Of a stretch of DNA of 64,000 nucleotides, positions 26,285-35,862 are shown one piece after another. The notes under the pieces were generated by a model, which was given only the letters and a program-made list of their open reading frames with translations, was not told the origin of the DNA and searched no databases. Numbering within the stretch: the stretch's first letter is position 1; the number at the start of each line of letters is the position of its first letter. Origin of the DNA: Saprospiraceae bacterium (GTDB lineage Bacteria > Bacteroidota > Bacteroidia > Chitinophagales > Saprospiraceae); the NCBI GenBank assembly GCA_029251525.1, contig JAQXDE010000032.1, positions 124,001-188,000 of the forward strand. Reading direction: 5' to 3'. Both the position numbers and the translations under genes were made by a program.

Positions 26285-27955
26285 TTATTTCAAACCGTAC
26301 TCTTGTGATGTTAACACCGCCTTGAATAATGTTTCTAAAGGTAGTTTCACATTAGAATCATCCCCTGTTAAGATATATTTATTCCACTCATCCCACCAAT
26401 TGATTTGAGTCAATCCATCTAAAAATATATCTAAAAAGTATTGAACTCTATCTGCCAAAGGCGGCTCTGGGAAGAGATAATAAATTAGATCATCTACTAA
26501 AGCTTGTGAATCATATGGGTCGGAAAAAACTAATGATTTTTTGACATATTTAACAAAATCCAATTGAACACCTCCATTGTTTCCACTCAACAGTATTCTA
26601 TTTCCAGTCAATAAAATTTCTGGTTGCTTATAGCGAGCAATCAAAGTAGCGCCATTAAACCAATTACGAGAGTAACCAGGTTCTTGATAATAAGCAGGGT
26701 ATCCTGCTACTGAATCTGGGTAAAAAATAGGCATACCAGCCATTGATGTAATCACATACCGAACTGTATTTCTATACCATCGATTATAATGATCATCGGC
26801 ATCAGTTAAATAATTAGGTCTTTCGATTTCGAAAAAACTCATTGTTTGAGTTAACATCTCAAAGGGAGACTTTAAAACACTACCAATAATTTCATCCGTA
26901 GAATTAGAATCATCCATATCATAAAAATGTTCACTTTTCAAAAGCTGCTTGATGGCCAAAGAAATTTTGTAGTCATTATTTATTAAAGTATCTGCAAGTG
27001 GCGCAATAATATCTGTTTCAATTTCAGTAGAAATTTTTGAACTAACAAAATAACGATATATCTTTTTGGCAATATTAATTGCAGTAGCATCGGAGTCAAA
27101 AATCATATTCACATAATCACTTAATTCCCTCCACATATCTTCTTCATCTACTGCACCCGTAATTATTCTACTATTAAAAGCTGAGCTAAAATGTTTATCT
27201 GTAGTGTCATGTTTTGAATACTGAGGATCTCCTCGTTGAATTTGGGTATCTGGATCTGTATAGTTAGGATCGCCACCCGCTCCCAAAATTCTAGTTCTAT
27301 TAATCCATCCCGTTAATAGTTTTGCTCCTTCAACAATATCATCTTCCGTATAAGTGGTATAATTTCCAACTCCAATTTGTGGCCCTTTCCCTATGGTAAA
27401 TAATTCAAAAAATTCCCTTGCAAAATTTTCGTTTGGGCTAGTGCTTGTATTTTCTCTTCCATTCAAATACCTAAGCATGGCATTATCTGTTATCATTTTT
27501 AAGGCGAGACTTTTATAGCTATCCATCTCGAAAGAACCATTTGTATATCGAGTTGAGGACAACCTGAATAAATTTAAATAATCATAAGTTTCTCGAGCTT
27601 GTCCAATGCTATTATTTGTGATGAAAATTGAATGTAGAAAAAATTCCAATTTATGAGCAATAGTGGAATCATTTAATGCTTCTTCCATCCACCATGATAA
27701 AACATATGATTTTTGATTGGATGTGTTTGAAGTAGGTTCTATTCCTAAATTAATAAAATGCTCTAAGGTTTGGACATCAATCGGCTCGGGAAGATTTAAT
27801 GAATTAACTGCAAAAAGATCCTCTAGTGCATCTTCGGCAGTACTTAATGCGCAGGCATCTATTATTGATTTTGAAAGATTGAAGGTAGTTCGCCTGAGAA
27901 GATGCATAGCATGGCGATGACCTAAAACACTTGTGTAAGGTGCAATTGAAGCCAT
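26285..27955 (-). CDS. DUF1800 protein, partner of DUF1501
   Basis: A 556-residue protein with the DUF1800 layout: HAMHLLRRTTFNLSKSI at the N-terminus, LEFFLHSIFITNN, then LRYLNGRENTSTSPNENFAREFFELFTIG and DIVEGAKLLTGWINR, and a later GSVLKSPFEMLTQTM segment. No clear signal peptide is visible from the chosen ATG, which opens MASIAPYTSVLGHRH, and there is no in-frame ATG close upstream. It is the first gene of the DUF1800-DUF1501 transcript. The molecular function of the family is unknown; its steady pairing with exported DUF1501 proteins suggests joint work in the envelope. Confidence 0.9.
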   Translation of the reverse strand: MASIAPYTSVLGHRHAMHLLRRTTFNLSKSIIDACALSTAEDALEDLFAVNSLNLPEPIDVQTLEHFINLGIEPTSNTSNQKSYVLSWWMEEALNDSTIAHKLEFFLHSIFITNNSIGQARETYDYLNLFRLSSTRYTNGSFEMDSYKSLALKMITDNAMLRYLNGRENTSTSPNENFAREFFELFTIGKGPQIGVGNYTTYTEDDIVEGAKLLTGWINRTRILGAGGDPNYTDPDTQIQRGDPQYSKHDTTDKHFSSAFNSRIITGAVDEEDMWRELSDYVNMIFDSDATAINIAKKIYRYFVSSKISTEIETDIIAPLADTLINNDYKISLAIKQLLKSEHFYDMDDSNSTDEIIGSVLKSPFEMLTQTMSFFEIERPNYLTDADDHYNRWYRNTVRYVITSMAGMPIFYPDSVAGYPAYYQEPGYSRNWFNGATLIARYKQPEILLTGNRILLSGNNGGVQLDFVKYVKKSLVFSDPYDSQALVDDLIYYLFPEPPLADRVQYFLDIFLDGLTQINWWDEWNKYILTGDDSNVKLPLETLFKAVLTSQEYGLK

Positions 27956-28203
27956 AGTTAAACTGATGTTTGTTCAAAAAATAAAATAAAATAAAAAATC
28001 ATCTTTTAAATTTAAAGATGATGAATATATTCATAGAAATAATTAAATAATAGCTATTTCAACTGAGTTTTATCTCGAGGCGTTGGGGATGGATATGAAA
28101 TAAATAGGTATGAAACGTTTAAAAGTACAGAAATAAAGGTGAAAGATGAAATTATTTAAATTATAAAAAAAAATTATGATTTCTCAATTTGACATAGAAT
28201 TAT
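27956..28203. other. Intergenic stretch upstream of DUF1800
   Basis: About 250 bases between the DUF1800 start and the next terminator. It must hold the promoter of the DUF1800-DUF1501 unit, but no clear TTTG/TAnnTTTG pair was found and nothing looks coding. Confidence 0.4.
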
Positions 28204-28240
28204 AAAAAAAGGGGGATACTAAATTTAATTTAGTACCCCG
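28204..28240 (-). terminator. Intrinsic terminator of the giant M43/SprB-repeat gene
   Basis: On the minus strand GGGGTACTAAAT and ATTTAGTATCCCC pair around TAA and are followed by CTTTTTTT. It is 45 bases past the stop codon. Confidence 0.88.
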
Positions 28241-28284
28241 CAGAGTTTTTCTATAAAGTGAGTTTATTGACTTTCTTTCTTTTA

Positions 28285-31200
28285 TTAAAACTTTATCAAC
28301 CTAAAATACCCAACAGACCTATCCTCATTTCTCACTTTTAAAAAATATGAGCCTGCTGGCATTTGATGATCAATGTCTAAGTTAATTATATGGTTTCCTT
28401 TTTGTAGTGTATATTTTTTGGAATAAATCTCAATTCCTGTAACACTCCATATCGTCAATTGCAATTCTTGGGAAATTTCTAACTCTGCATTTAAAAATAA
28501 ATTATCAGCGAAAGGATTGGGAAAGATCTCTAATCTTGCAACACCTTCTGCAAGATTGATTAAAGCTGTTTCCATTAAAACAACAAATGTAGTTCGAGCA
28601 ATACAACCATTTCCATCCAAAATAAATCCCTCATAATTTCCACCAGGAATTGCCACAAACAATTCTCCTGATTGGAAATTTGCTCCATCAACTGAAAATA
28701 AATAGGGAGGCGTTCCACCACTTCCTTCAAAGGTGACACTTCCATTCCCATTTCCAGTATCGTCAATTGTAGCAATTACTTCAATTACTAAAAGTTCCGG
28801 TTCAATGACTTCGACAATTTGCGCTTGAGAACAATTTTCTCCGTCAGTAACTTCAACATCAAATATGCCAGCTGGAAGATTCGAAAAAATTCCAGTATTA
28901 TTCGTTTCACCATTTAAAGTGTAAGTAAAATCCCCATCACCACCCAAGGCAGTAACCATCACCTCTCCAGTAGATTCCCCATTGCAACCAACTGGTACCA
29001 CCGCTACCACATCTAAATTAACAGCTGTCGGTTCTGAAATCACAAACGATAAAATTGAAGTACAGTTGTTTGGATCTGATATCACAACTTCATAAGTACC
29101 TGCAGGTAAATTTTCAAAAGTCCCAGTACTATTTACTATACCATCTAAATCGTATGCCAATTCTCCCGAGGGGCTTTCTGCAACTATATTGATTGTTCCA
29201 TTTTCACTTCCAAAACAATCCAAATCTGTCGATGCTATACTCTCCACCGAAATAGCACTATTTTCAGAGACAAATATCATGGTAATTAAGTCACACCCAT
29301 TCCCATCAGTTATTACTAACACATAGGAATCTGAGATCAAATTTTCAAAAATACCCGATGTATTCGTAATGCCACCTAATTCATAAGAAAAACCACCCAC
29401 TCCGCTTGTAGCCTGTACTTCAACGAAACCAGATGCAGAACCTGCACAATCAGCAGCAATATTATTGATGACTTCTAGGCCAATTTCAAATGGTTGATCA
29501 AGAGTGATAGAAATTATTTCTGAGCAATCCATCTCATCAACAACTAAAACATCATAGAATCCAGCTGGAAGATTTTCAAAAAATCCTGTTGTATTCGACA
29601 CAGTATTTAAAGTATAAGTTGAAATTCCAGTCCCCCCTGTCACTGTAGTTTGAATAGAGCCAGTTGACAACCCGAAACAATCAATTGAAGACATTTGGGT
29701 GATAGATGGAACTAATTGAGCAGGTTCAGAGAAAATATATTCTTCGAAAAACGAACAGTTATTCTCATCTATTGCAGAAAATAAATAAGTACCCATTTCA
29801 ATATTATCAAAAATTCCAGTTGAGTTGGTTTGATTGCCAAGACTATATTCAATATCTCCCGTACCACCTGACACAACTATTTCAAGTCTACCATTATTCC
29901 CTCCGAAGCAATTAATAAACACAATATTTTCTTCTAATATTTCAAGAGCTTGAGGTTCCTCAATGATTATTTCTGTCGAAATAGAACAATTGTTTTCATC
30001 TAATGCAACAACATCGTAGATTCCTTGAGGAAGATTTTCAAAAACACCAGTTGTATTTGTTTCGTTACCTAAGGTAAAAGTTAAATTGCCTGTTCCTCCA
30101 GAAGCATTAATTTGAAATATACCATTGGCATTTCCATTACAATCAATATCTTGAGTTTGAATATTATTAAATTCAAGAGCTTCTGGCTCATCAAATGTAT
30201 AAGAAAACTCTTCCACACAGCCGTTATCATCCGTAACCAAAAAGGAATAGATACCAGAGGAGATACCTGTGAAAACTCCAATAAGGTTGGTCTCATTACC
30301 CATTGAGTATTCAAAATTGTTTGTTCCTCCAATTGCAAAAATCTCGATCATCCCATCAGTTTCTCCAGAACATGAAATAGGTTGACTTGAAACTATTGAT
30401 GGAGAAATTGGGGCCGGTGAACTGATTTCAATTTCTAACTCATCATTACATCCATTCTCATCTTCAATGATAAAGTTATAAGTACCAGCAATTAAATTTT
30501 CAAAAACACCAGTTGTATTGGTTTCATTCCCAAAGGTATAAGAAACTACTCCCACCCCACCATTAGAGGATAAATTCACAGCACCTTCATCACCTTCATA
30601 ACAATAAACCTCAGTAATATTTGAAATCAAAAATTCAAGCTCCGATGGTTCCATGATAGTTACATCAAAAGTAAGTGTACAATTATTTTCATCTTCTAAA
30701 ATGATGCTATAATTTCCTGCAGATAGGTTTTCAAAAAAACCATCTGTATTCGTTTCACTTCCTAAAGAATAAGTCAAAGTACCCATTCCTCCTGTTCCAA
30801 TAATTTGAACATTTCCATTATTCCCACCAAAGCAATTGACATTTTGAGACTGAGAAACAGAACCATTCAATGCATTAGGCTCATTAATATCAACTTCCAA
30901 TGTTGCAACACAACCATTACCATCTTCCACTTGAACAATATATATACCACCAGATAAACCTGTAAAAGCCCCAGTCGTATTCGTAGTTCCATCTACTGAA
31001 AATAAATAGTTGCCTTCTCCACCATTTGCACCCACTTCTATTTCTCCTTCTTGACCTGAACATGAAGCTTGTGTAACATTTCCTAAAACTATATTCAACT
31101 CAGTCGGTTCTTCAATTAAAAAATTAACCATGGTTTCGCAATTATTTTCATCAATTACTTGAACTATATAATCTCCTGCGACTAAGTTTGAAAATTCGCC

Positions 31201-34200
31201 AGAGGAATTAGCATTTCCATTTAATATGTATGTCATGTCACCTACACCACCATTAGCTGCTATCGAAATCATTCCAGAATTCTCGCCATAACAATTGACA
31301 TCTTGCTGAGTTAAAATAGTAGTTTCTATTTCAGCAGGTTGTGTAATATTTATTTGAACCGTTGTTTCACAATTATTTTCATCTGTAATTGAAATCATAT
31401 AATTTCCTGCAGGTAAATCATTGAAAAGTCCAGTATTATTAGTCTCTGTTCCAATAGAAAACTCAAAATCTCCTGTACCACCTGAAGCAGTAATTTCATA
31501 ACTTCCAGAGCTCTCTCCGAAGCAATCTACATTAGTGCTTTGGACTACCTGTATTTGAACTTCTGTAGGTTGAATTATTTCAAAATCAATAGACTCTATA
31601 CAGTTGTTTTCATCCAAAACCGTCACTTGATAAATACCCGCAAAAAGATTACTAAACTCTCCGGTTGTATTTGTGGTATTGCCTAAAGTATACTCAATCG
31701 TACCATTTCCACCTGATGTAATAATAGTCGCGGTTCCATTATTTACGCCAAAACAATTTAAATTAGTTTGCTGTATCAATTGAGCATTGATAACCTCTGG
31801 CTCTGTAATCTCAACAGACATTACATCTTCACAACCAACTGAATCTGTAACCTCAATCAAATATGAACCAGGTATTAAGTTTGCAAATGTATTGTTATTG
31901 CCTTGATTTACTCCATTTAAGAAATAAGTAAAACCCCCTAATCCTCCATTTGCTTGAACTTCTATTTGTCCATTTTCTTCTCCGTTACAACTTATATTTT
32001 GAGTATTTAAAACATTCAATTCTACTTCTGGATTTCCAGTAATTTCCACGGATGAGTTTATTTGACAATTATTTTCATCTGTAACAATGACTGGATATCC
32101 GCCTACTGATAAGTTTTGAAAAGTTACCTCATTTCCTAATAAAACAATTCCATTTAATTCAACGGATATTGACCCAGTTCCTCCAGAAGTGTTAATCGTA
32201 ACTGATCCATCACTCCCTCCAAAACAATTAACATTTTGTTGTACTCCAATACTTGAAATCAACTCATCAGGTTGGGTGAGGAATGCTTGAACAGTGGTCA
32301 CACAATTATTTTCATCTAATATTGATACTGTATAATTGCCACTCGAAAGATTATTAAATTGACCAGTTATGTTAGTTTCACTTCCCAAAGTATATTGCAA
32401 AGTTCCTGTACCTCCTGATCCATTTATGACAACTGAACCAGTATTTTCACCAAAACAACTCAAATCAATTTGTTGTACGACTTGAGCTTCCAAAATTGCA
32501 GGTTCGGAAATTTGTACAACCTCTATATCTGAACATCCTTCATCATCAAAAGATTCGATTGTATAAGTTCCACCTTCCAAGCTTGTAAACGTATTGGTAT
32601 TACCTTGAGCAACGCCATTTAAAAAGTAAGTAAAATTCCCAAAACCTCCAACCGATTGCGCTACTATCAAACCATTATCTTCCCCATTACAAAGAATATT
32701 TTGAGCAGTGATAATTTCTAAAGCGACCACAGGATTCTCTGTAATTTCAACGGATATAGAAACAGAACAATCATTTTCATCAGTTACAATAACAGGATAA
32801 ATCCCTGCAGCTAAATTTTCAATTGTTACAACACTACCTGTTGATGAAGTTCCATTAAAAAGTATAGATGGAGTTCCTGTCCCTCCGTTAGAATTGATAG
32901 TAACTGAGCCCGTAGTTCCTCCAAAGCACGAAATATTAATTTGGTTAGTTAGCTCTACCTCTAACTCTGCTGGTTCAGTAACAGTAACGCTTAAACTCTC
33001 GACGCATCCATTTTCATCAGACACATCTAAATTATATATTCCCCCTGAAAGATTATTGAATGAATTATTATTTTGATATCCTTGTCCATTTATTTGATAC
33101 TGTAAATTTCCTGTTCCTCCTTGACCACTCACTTCTATTAAGCCATTATTTTCTTCAAAACAATTTAAATTTGTCTGAGCAGCAACTGTAAATTGAATAG
33201 CACTTGGTTCTACAAGGGTTACATCAAATGAATGCTGACAATTATTTAAATCAACAGTTGCTACTGAATAGACTCCTTGAGATATATTTGTGAATATATT
33301 GTTATTACTATAAGCTCCTCCATCAAATGAATATAAAAAATTAGGCGTTCCTCCGGTCGATCCAATTACTACTTGACCATTATTATTTCCATTACAATCA
33401 ATCAAAGTTTCACTAACTACATAAGATAGTAACTGAGTAGGTTCCAAAATAATAACGGATGTTGCTCCTTCGCAATTTAATTCATCTCTTACAACAATAG
33501 TGTAAACTCCTCCAGCTAAATTGATGAAAAAATTATTACTACTAAAAGGACCATTATTAATACTGTAAGTGTATCCACTACCCGTATTAGTTCCTCCTAC
33601 ACCATCAACGATTATTATTCCATCGTTTTCTCCAAAACATGACACATTGGTTTGTGTACTGATTAATGGAATAACCTCCGTAGCTTCAGTAAGCGTAACA
33701 TTCATCGAAATCGTATTTGATCCATCATCTACTTCGACTATATATGTTCCAGCAGTCAACCCTACAAATATATTACTAGATTGGGGTGCCCCTGAATTAA
33801 TATTATAAGTAAAATTCCCAGTCCCACCTGAACCGAGTATGGTAATTGTCCCATTATCTCCTCCAAAGCAGGTAGGGTTTGTTTGACCTACTAATTCTAA
33901 TGCCAAAGGTACTCCTACATTACAAACAATTGCAGCAGACGCCAATAAACTTGATCGAGAATTATTTAATATCACATGCATTCTATCACCTTGACCAGTG
34001 GTAAATGCATTCATACAATTATCATTTACATAGTCCATATAATTCATAAACATATCACCTCCATTATTACAGCTAGGACTCGGATGACTAGGGCAACCAA
34101 AATTACTAGAAGATTGAATCGGTGTATCCGCAATATTATCGTCACTTGAACAACCTCCATTTCCCCAAACATGCCGAAGCCCTAAATAATGCCCAACTTC

Positions 34201-34920
34201 GTGTGTAGTGGTTCTTCCCAAATGATAAGGATTATTTGTTCCATAACCAGGTCCACCAAAAGTAGTTGAAGCAGTTACAACTCCGTCCAAAGTGGCATTA
34301 GGTAAATTATTCGTGCTTGGTAAATATGCCCAGCCCAGAATTCCTCCAAGATTTGGACCAACCCAAATATTCAGATAATCATCACGATCCCATCCTGTTG
34401 CTGATTTGATTGCATTCTCATTACTACTCAAGTTTTGATTCGTTCCATATCGTGTAATTCCATCGGTAGGGTTTCCATTTGGATCGACTGAAGCAAGACA
34501 AAATTCAATCTCCACGTCTGCTGCAGGAAAAACATTTGGTGTATTCCCTGCATCAGAATTGGTTCGACGAAAATCTTCATTCAAAACTGTAATTTGAGAT
34601 TCCACATGAGCAAGTGAAAAATTAACTCCTGTTCCTACTGATTGTCCAGGAGGGTGACAGATTATAACATGTACTGGGATAATGATTACAATTGAGGAAT
34701 TTTTACCAAAAGTATTGAAATTTGAATTCTTTGGTTTCTCCAAATCATTTTCAATTGCTTTTTTATAGGCTGGATCTGCGTCCATTGCCAATTGCATCTT
34801 TTGATCGGTATGGCATCTTTTAGTAGCAGTATTTGGTTTCTTTGTTTGTGAAAATAAAAATAAAGGTATCATTAGAAATAATAATATCCCTAACCATTTA
34901 GAAGGCTGTAAAACGGACAT
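28285..34920 (-). CDS. Giant secreted M43B metalloprotease with SprB-type repeats and T9SS sorting domain
   Basis: A 2211-residue surface or secreted protein. The signal peptide covers about residues 9-25 (ending LFSQ). A pappalysin/cytophagalysin (M43B) zinc protease domain covers about 75-330, with HEVGHYLGLRH (His240, Glu241, His244, His250) and Met-turn NYMDY (Met295). From about 335 to 2115 there are 22 full and one degenerate copies of a 76-residue SprB-type repeat. Each copy carries NCFG..NG, GGTG, NTTG.F.NLPAG and DENNC motifs, with two cysteines that could pair. A T9SS type A sorting domain forms the end (LEIFPNPFADNLF ... SYFLKVRN). SprB itself is a gliding-motility adhesin in Flavobacterium. 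Here the protease head suggests degradation or processing at the cell surface. Confidence 0.92.
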   Translation of the reverse strand: MSVLQPSKWLGILLFLMIPLFLFSQTKKPNTATKRCHTDQKMQLAMDADPAYKKAIENDLEKPKNSNFNTFGKNSSIVIIIPVHVIICHPPGQSVGTGVNFSLAHVESQITVLNEDFRRTNSDAGNTPNVFPAADVEIEFCLASVDPNGNPTDGITRYGTNQNLSSNENAIKSATGWDRDDYLNIWVGPNLGGILGWAYLPSTNNLPNATLDGVVTASTTFGGPGYGTNNPYHLGRTTTHEVGHYLGLRHVWGNGGCSSDDNIADTPIQSSSNFGCPSHPSPSCNNGGDMFMNYMDYVNDNCMNAFTTGQGDRMHVILNNSRSSLLASAAIVCNVGVPLALELVGQTNPTCFGGDNGTITILGSGGTGNFTYNINSGAPQSSNIFVGLTAGTYIVEVDDGSNTISMNVTLTEATEVIPLISTQTNVSCFGENDGIIIVDGVGGTNTGSGYTYSINNGPFSSNNFFINLAGGVYTIVVRDELNCEGATSVIILEPTQLLSYVVSETLIDCNGNNNGQVVIGSTGGTPNFLYSFDGGAYSNNNIFTNISQGVYSVATVDLNNCQHSFDVTLVEPSAIQFTVAAQTNLNCFEENNGLIEVSGQGGTGNLQYQINGQGYQNNNSFNNLSGGIYNLDVSDENGCVESLSVTVTEPAELEVELTNQINISCFGGTTGSVTINSNGGTGTPSILFNGTSSTGSVVTIENLAAGIYPVIVTDENDCSVSISVEITENPVVALEIITAQNILCNGEDNGLIVAQSVGGFGNFTYFLNGVAQGNTNTFTSLEGGTYTIESFDDEGCSDIEVVQISEPAILEAQVVQQIDLSCFGENTGSVVINGSGGTGTLQYTLGSETNITGQFNNLSSGNYTVSILDENNCVTTVQAFLTQPDELISSIGVQQNVNCFGGSDGSVTINTSGGTGSISVELNGIVLLGNEVTFQNLSVGGYPVIVTDENNCQINSSVEITGNPEVELNVLNTQNISCNGEENGQIEVQANGGLGGFTYFLNGVNQGNNNTFANLIPGSYLIEVTDSVGCEDVMSVEITEPEVINAQLIQQTNLNCFGVNNGTATIITSGGNGTIEYTLGNTTNTTGEFSNLFAGIYQVTVLDENNCIESIDFEIIQPTEVQIQVVQSTNVDCFGESSGSYEITASGGTGDFEFSIGTETNNTGLFNDLPAGNYMISITDENNCETTVQINITQPAEIETTILTQQDVNCYGENSGMISIAANGGVGDMTYILNGNANSSGEFSNLVAGDYIVQVIDENNCETMVNFLIEEPTELNIVLGNVTQASCSGQEGEIEVGANGGEGNYLFSVDGTTNTTGAFTGLSGGIYIVQVEDGNGCVATLEVDINEPNALNGSVSQSQNVNCFGGNNGNVQIIGTGGMGTLTYSLGSETNTDGFFENLSAGNYSIILEDENNCTLTFDVTIMEPSELEFLISNITEVYCYEGDEGAVNLSSNGGVGVVSYTFGNETNTTGVFENLIAGTYNFIIEDENGCNDELEIEISSPAPISPSIVSSQPISCSGETDGMIEIFAIGGTNNFEYSMGNETNLIGVFTGISSGIYSFLVTDDNGCVEEFSYTFDEPEALEFNNIQTQDIDCNGNANGIFQINASGGTGNLTFTLGNETNTTGVFENLPQGIYDVVALDENNCSISTEIIIEEPQALEILEENIVFINCFGGNNGRLEIVVSGGTGDIEYSLGNQTNSTGIFDNIEMGTYLFSAIDENNCSFFEEYIFSEPAQLVPSITQMSSIDCFGLSTGSIQTTVTGGTGISTYTLNTVSNTTGFFENLPAGFYDVLVVDEMDCSEIISITLDQPFEIGLEVINNIAADCAGSASGFVEVQATSGVGGFSYELGGITNTSGIFENLISDSYVLVITDGNGCDLITMIFVSENSAISVESIASTDLDCFGSENGTINIVAESPSGELAYDLDGIVNSTGTFENLPAGTYEVVISDPNNCTSILSFVISEPTAVNLDVVAVVPVGCNGESTGEVMVTALGGDGDFTYTLNGETNNTGIFSNLPAGIFDVEVTDGENCSQAQIVEVIEPELLVIEVIATIDDTGNGNGSVTFEGSGGTPPYLFSVDGANFQSGELFVAIPGGNYEGFILDGNGCIARTTFVVLMETALINLAEGVARLEIFPNPFADNLFLNAELEISQELQLTIWSVTGIEIYSKKYTLQKGNHIINLDIDHQMPAGSYFLKVRNEDRSVGYFRLIKF
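28570..33915 (-). repeat. Array of about 23 SprB-type repeats (about 228 bases each) within the giant gene
   Basis: Tandem protein repeats of 75-79 residues, diverged in DNA sequence, coded within 28285-34920. Copies 5-7 and 8-10 are more similar to each other in register (5 to 8, 6 to 9, 7 to 10) than to other copies, marking a three-repeat duplication with its joint near 32268. Confidence 0.85.
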
Positions 34921-35409
34921 AGTTTAAGACAATTATTGGTTTTGTAAATTTTTCTTTTTAAAGTCAAACAAGGGTATTATTGATTTGGAATTTGAAAACA
35001 AAACTTAATAAACTATCTGCATGATTATTGAACGGAAAATAGCAATAAAGATACATTTTATTAAAAATTTATAATAAATAAGTTACCTCCCGACAATATA
35101 TTTTTTTTTATTATAATACTCTCTATTCTCGCTATGGTAGTTAGTATCTTCCTCTATTTCTTAATTCATTAGACTGACTCCTCCTCCATTTCCTTTTAAC
35201 ACGAACTTCCATAAGTTCAGGTGTAGGTTATGTTATTTTCTACATTTTTGTACTAATTAAGCTGATAGCGCTTTAAAAAGAATAAAAAATATTATCAAAG
35301 AAGTTTTTTGATTCGTTCCTTAAATAATATTTAGAGCAGTACAATAACCTTAAGATCAAATAAGATGGATATCAATCATCTCAATTTACTCTAAACGTGA
35401 CCAGATTTA
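34921..35409. other. Intergenic stretch upstream of the giant gene
   Basis: About 490 bases with no coding character on either strand. The promoter of the giant M43/SprB gene should be in the first 150 bases; no clear consensus was seen. Confidence 0.4.
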
Positions 35410-35700
35410 ATGAAAAAGATTATCCCTTTGCTATTTTCCATTTTTTTAATGACTGGAACCACTATTATAACAACGAGTCAAATTACTCCACTTGCAGAAT
35501 TTACCGATATTACTTTTAAGTATTCAGTCATTAATAATAACGATATTATCATTTCGTAGTTTTGGGCAATTTGGTAAAGCCCATGTAAAATGTTCAAACC
35601 AATAGGGAAATATTATTGTCGGCAAATCAATTTTAGACACTGAAACCATAATCACCTTAAAATATGGAACTATTAGTATATCTGCTATAATTAATTTTTA
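35410..35700 (+). pseudogene. Remnant of a small exported-protein gene
   Basis: An ATG at 35410 opens a 49-codon frame with a good signal peptide (MKKIIPLLFSIFLMTGTTII) that stops at 35559. The protein-like sequence continues in another frame: FGQFGKAHVKCSNQ, stop, then GNIIVGKSILDTETIITLKY. The pattern is that of a frameshifted gene for an exported protein. No family is recognised. It lies convergent to feoB. Confidence 0.4.
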
Positions 35701-35862
35701 AAGATGGAGATATGATGGATAAGTAGACGGAGGTATTATTTAAAAAGGATTTATAAAAAATTAAAGTATTGCTATGAGGGTTATATTAAATTATTTATTT
35801 GAATTGTAACAAATCTTTCATAAAGATAACAGTTATTGATTGATAGGAAAACTTTAGAATAC

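Noticed and set aside
28570-33915. CRISPR or other DNA-level tandem array
   Set aside because: The periodicity of about 228 bases is explained by in-frame protein repeats with diverged DNA and no identical short repeats or spacers.
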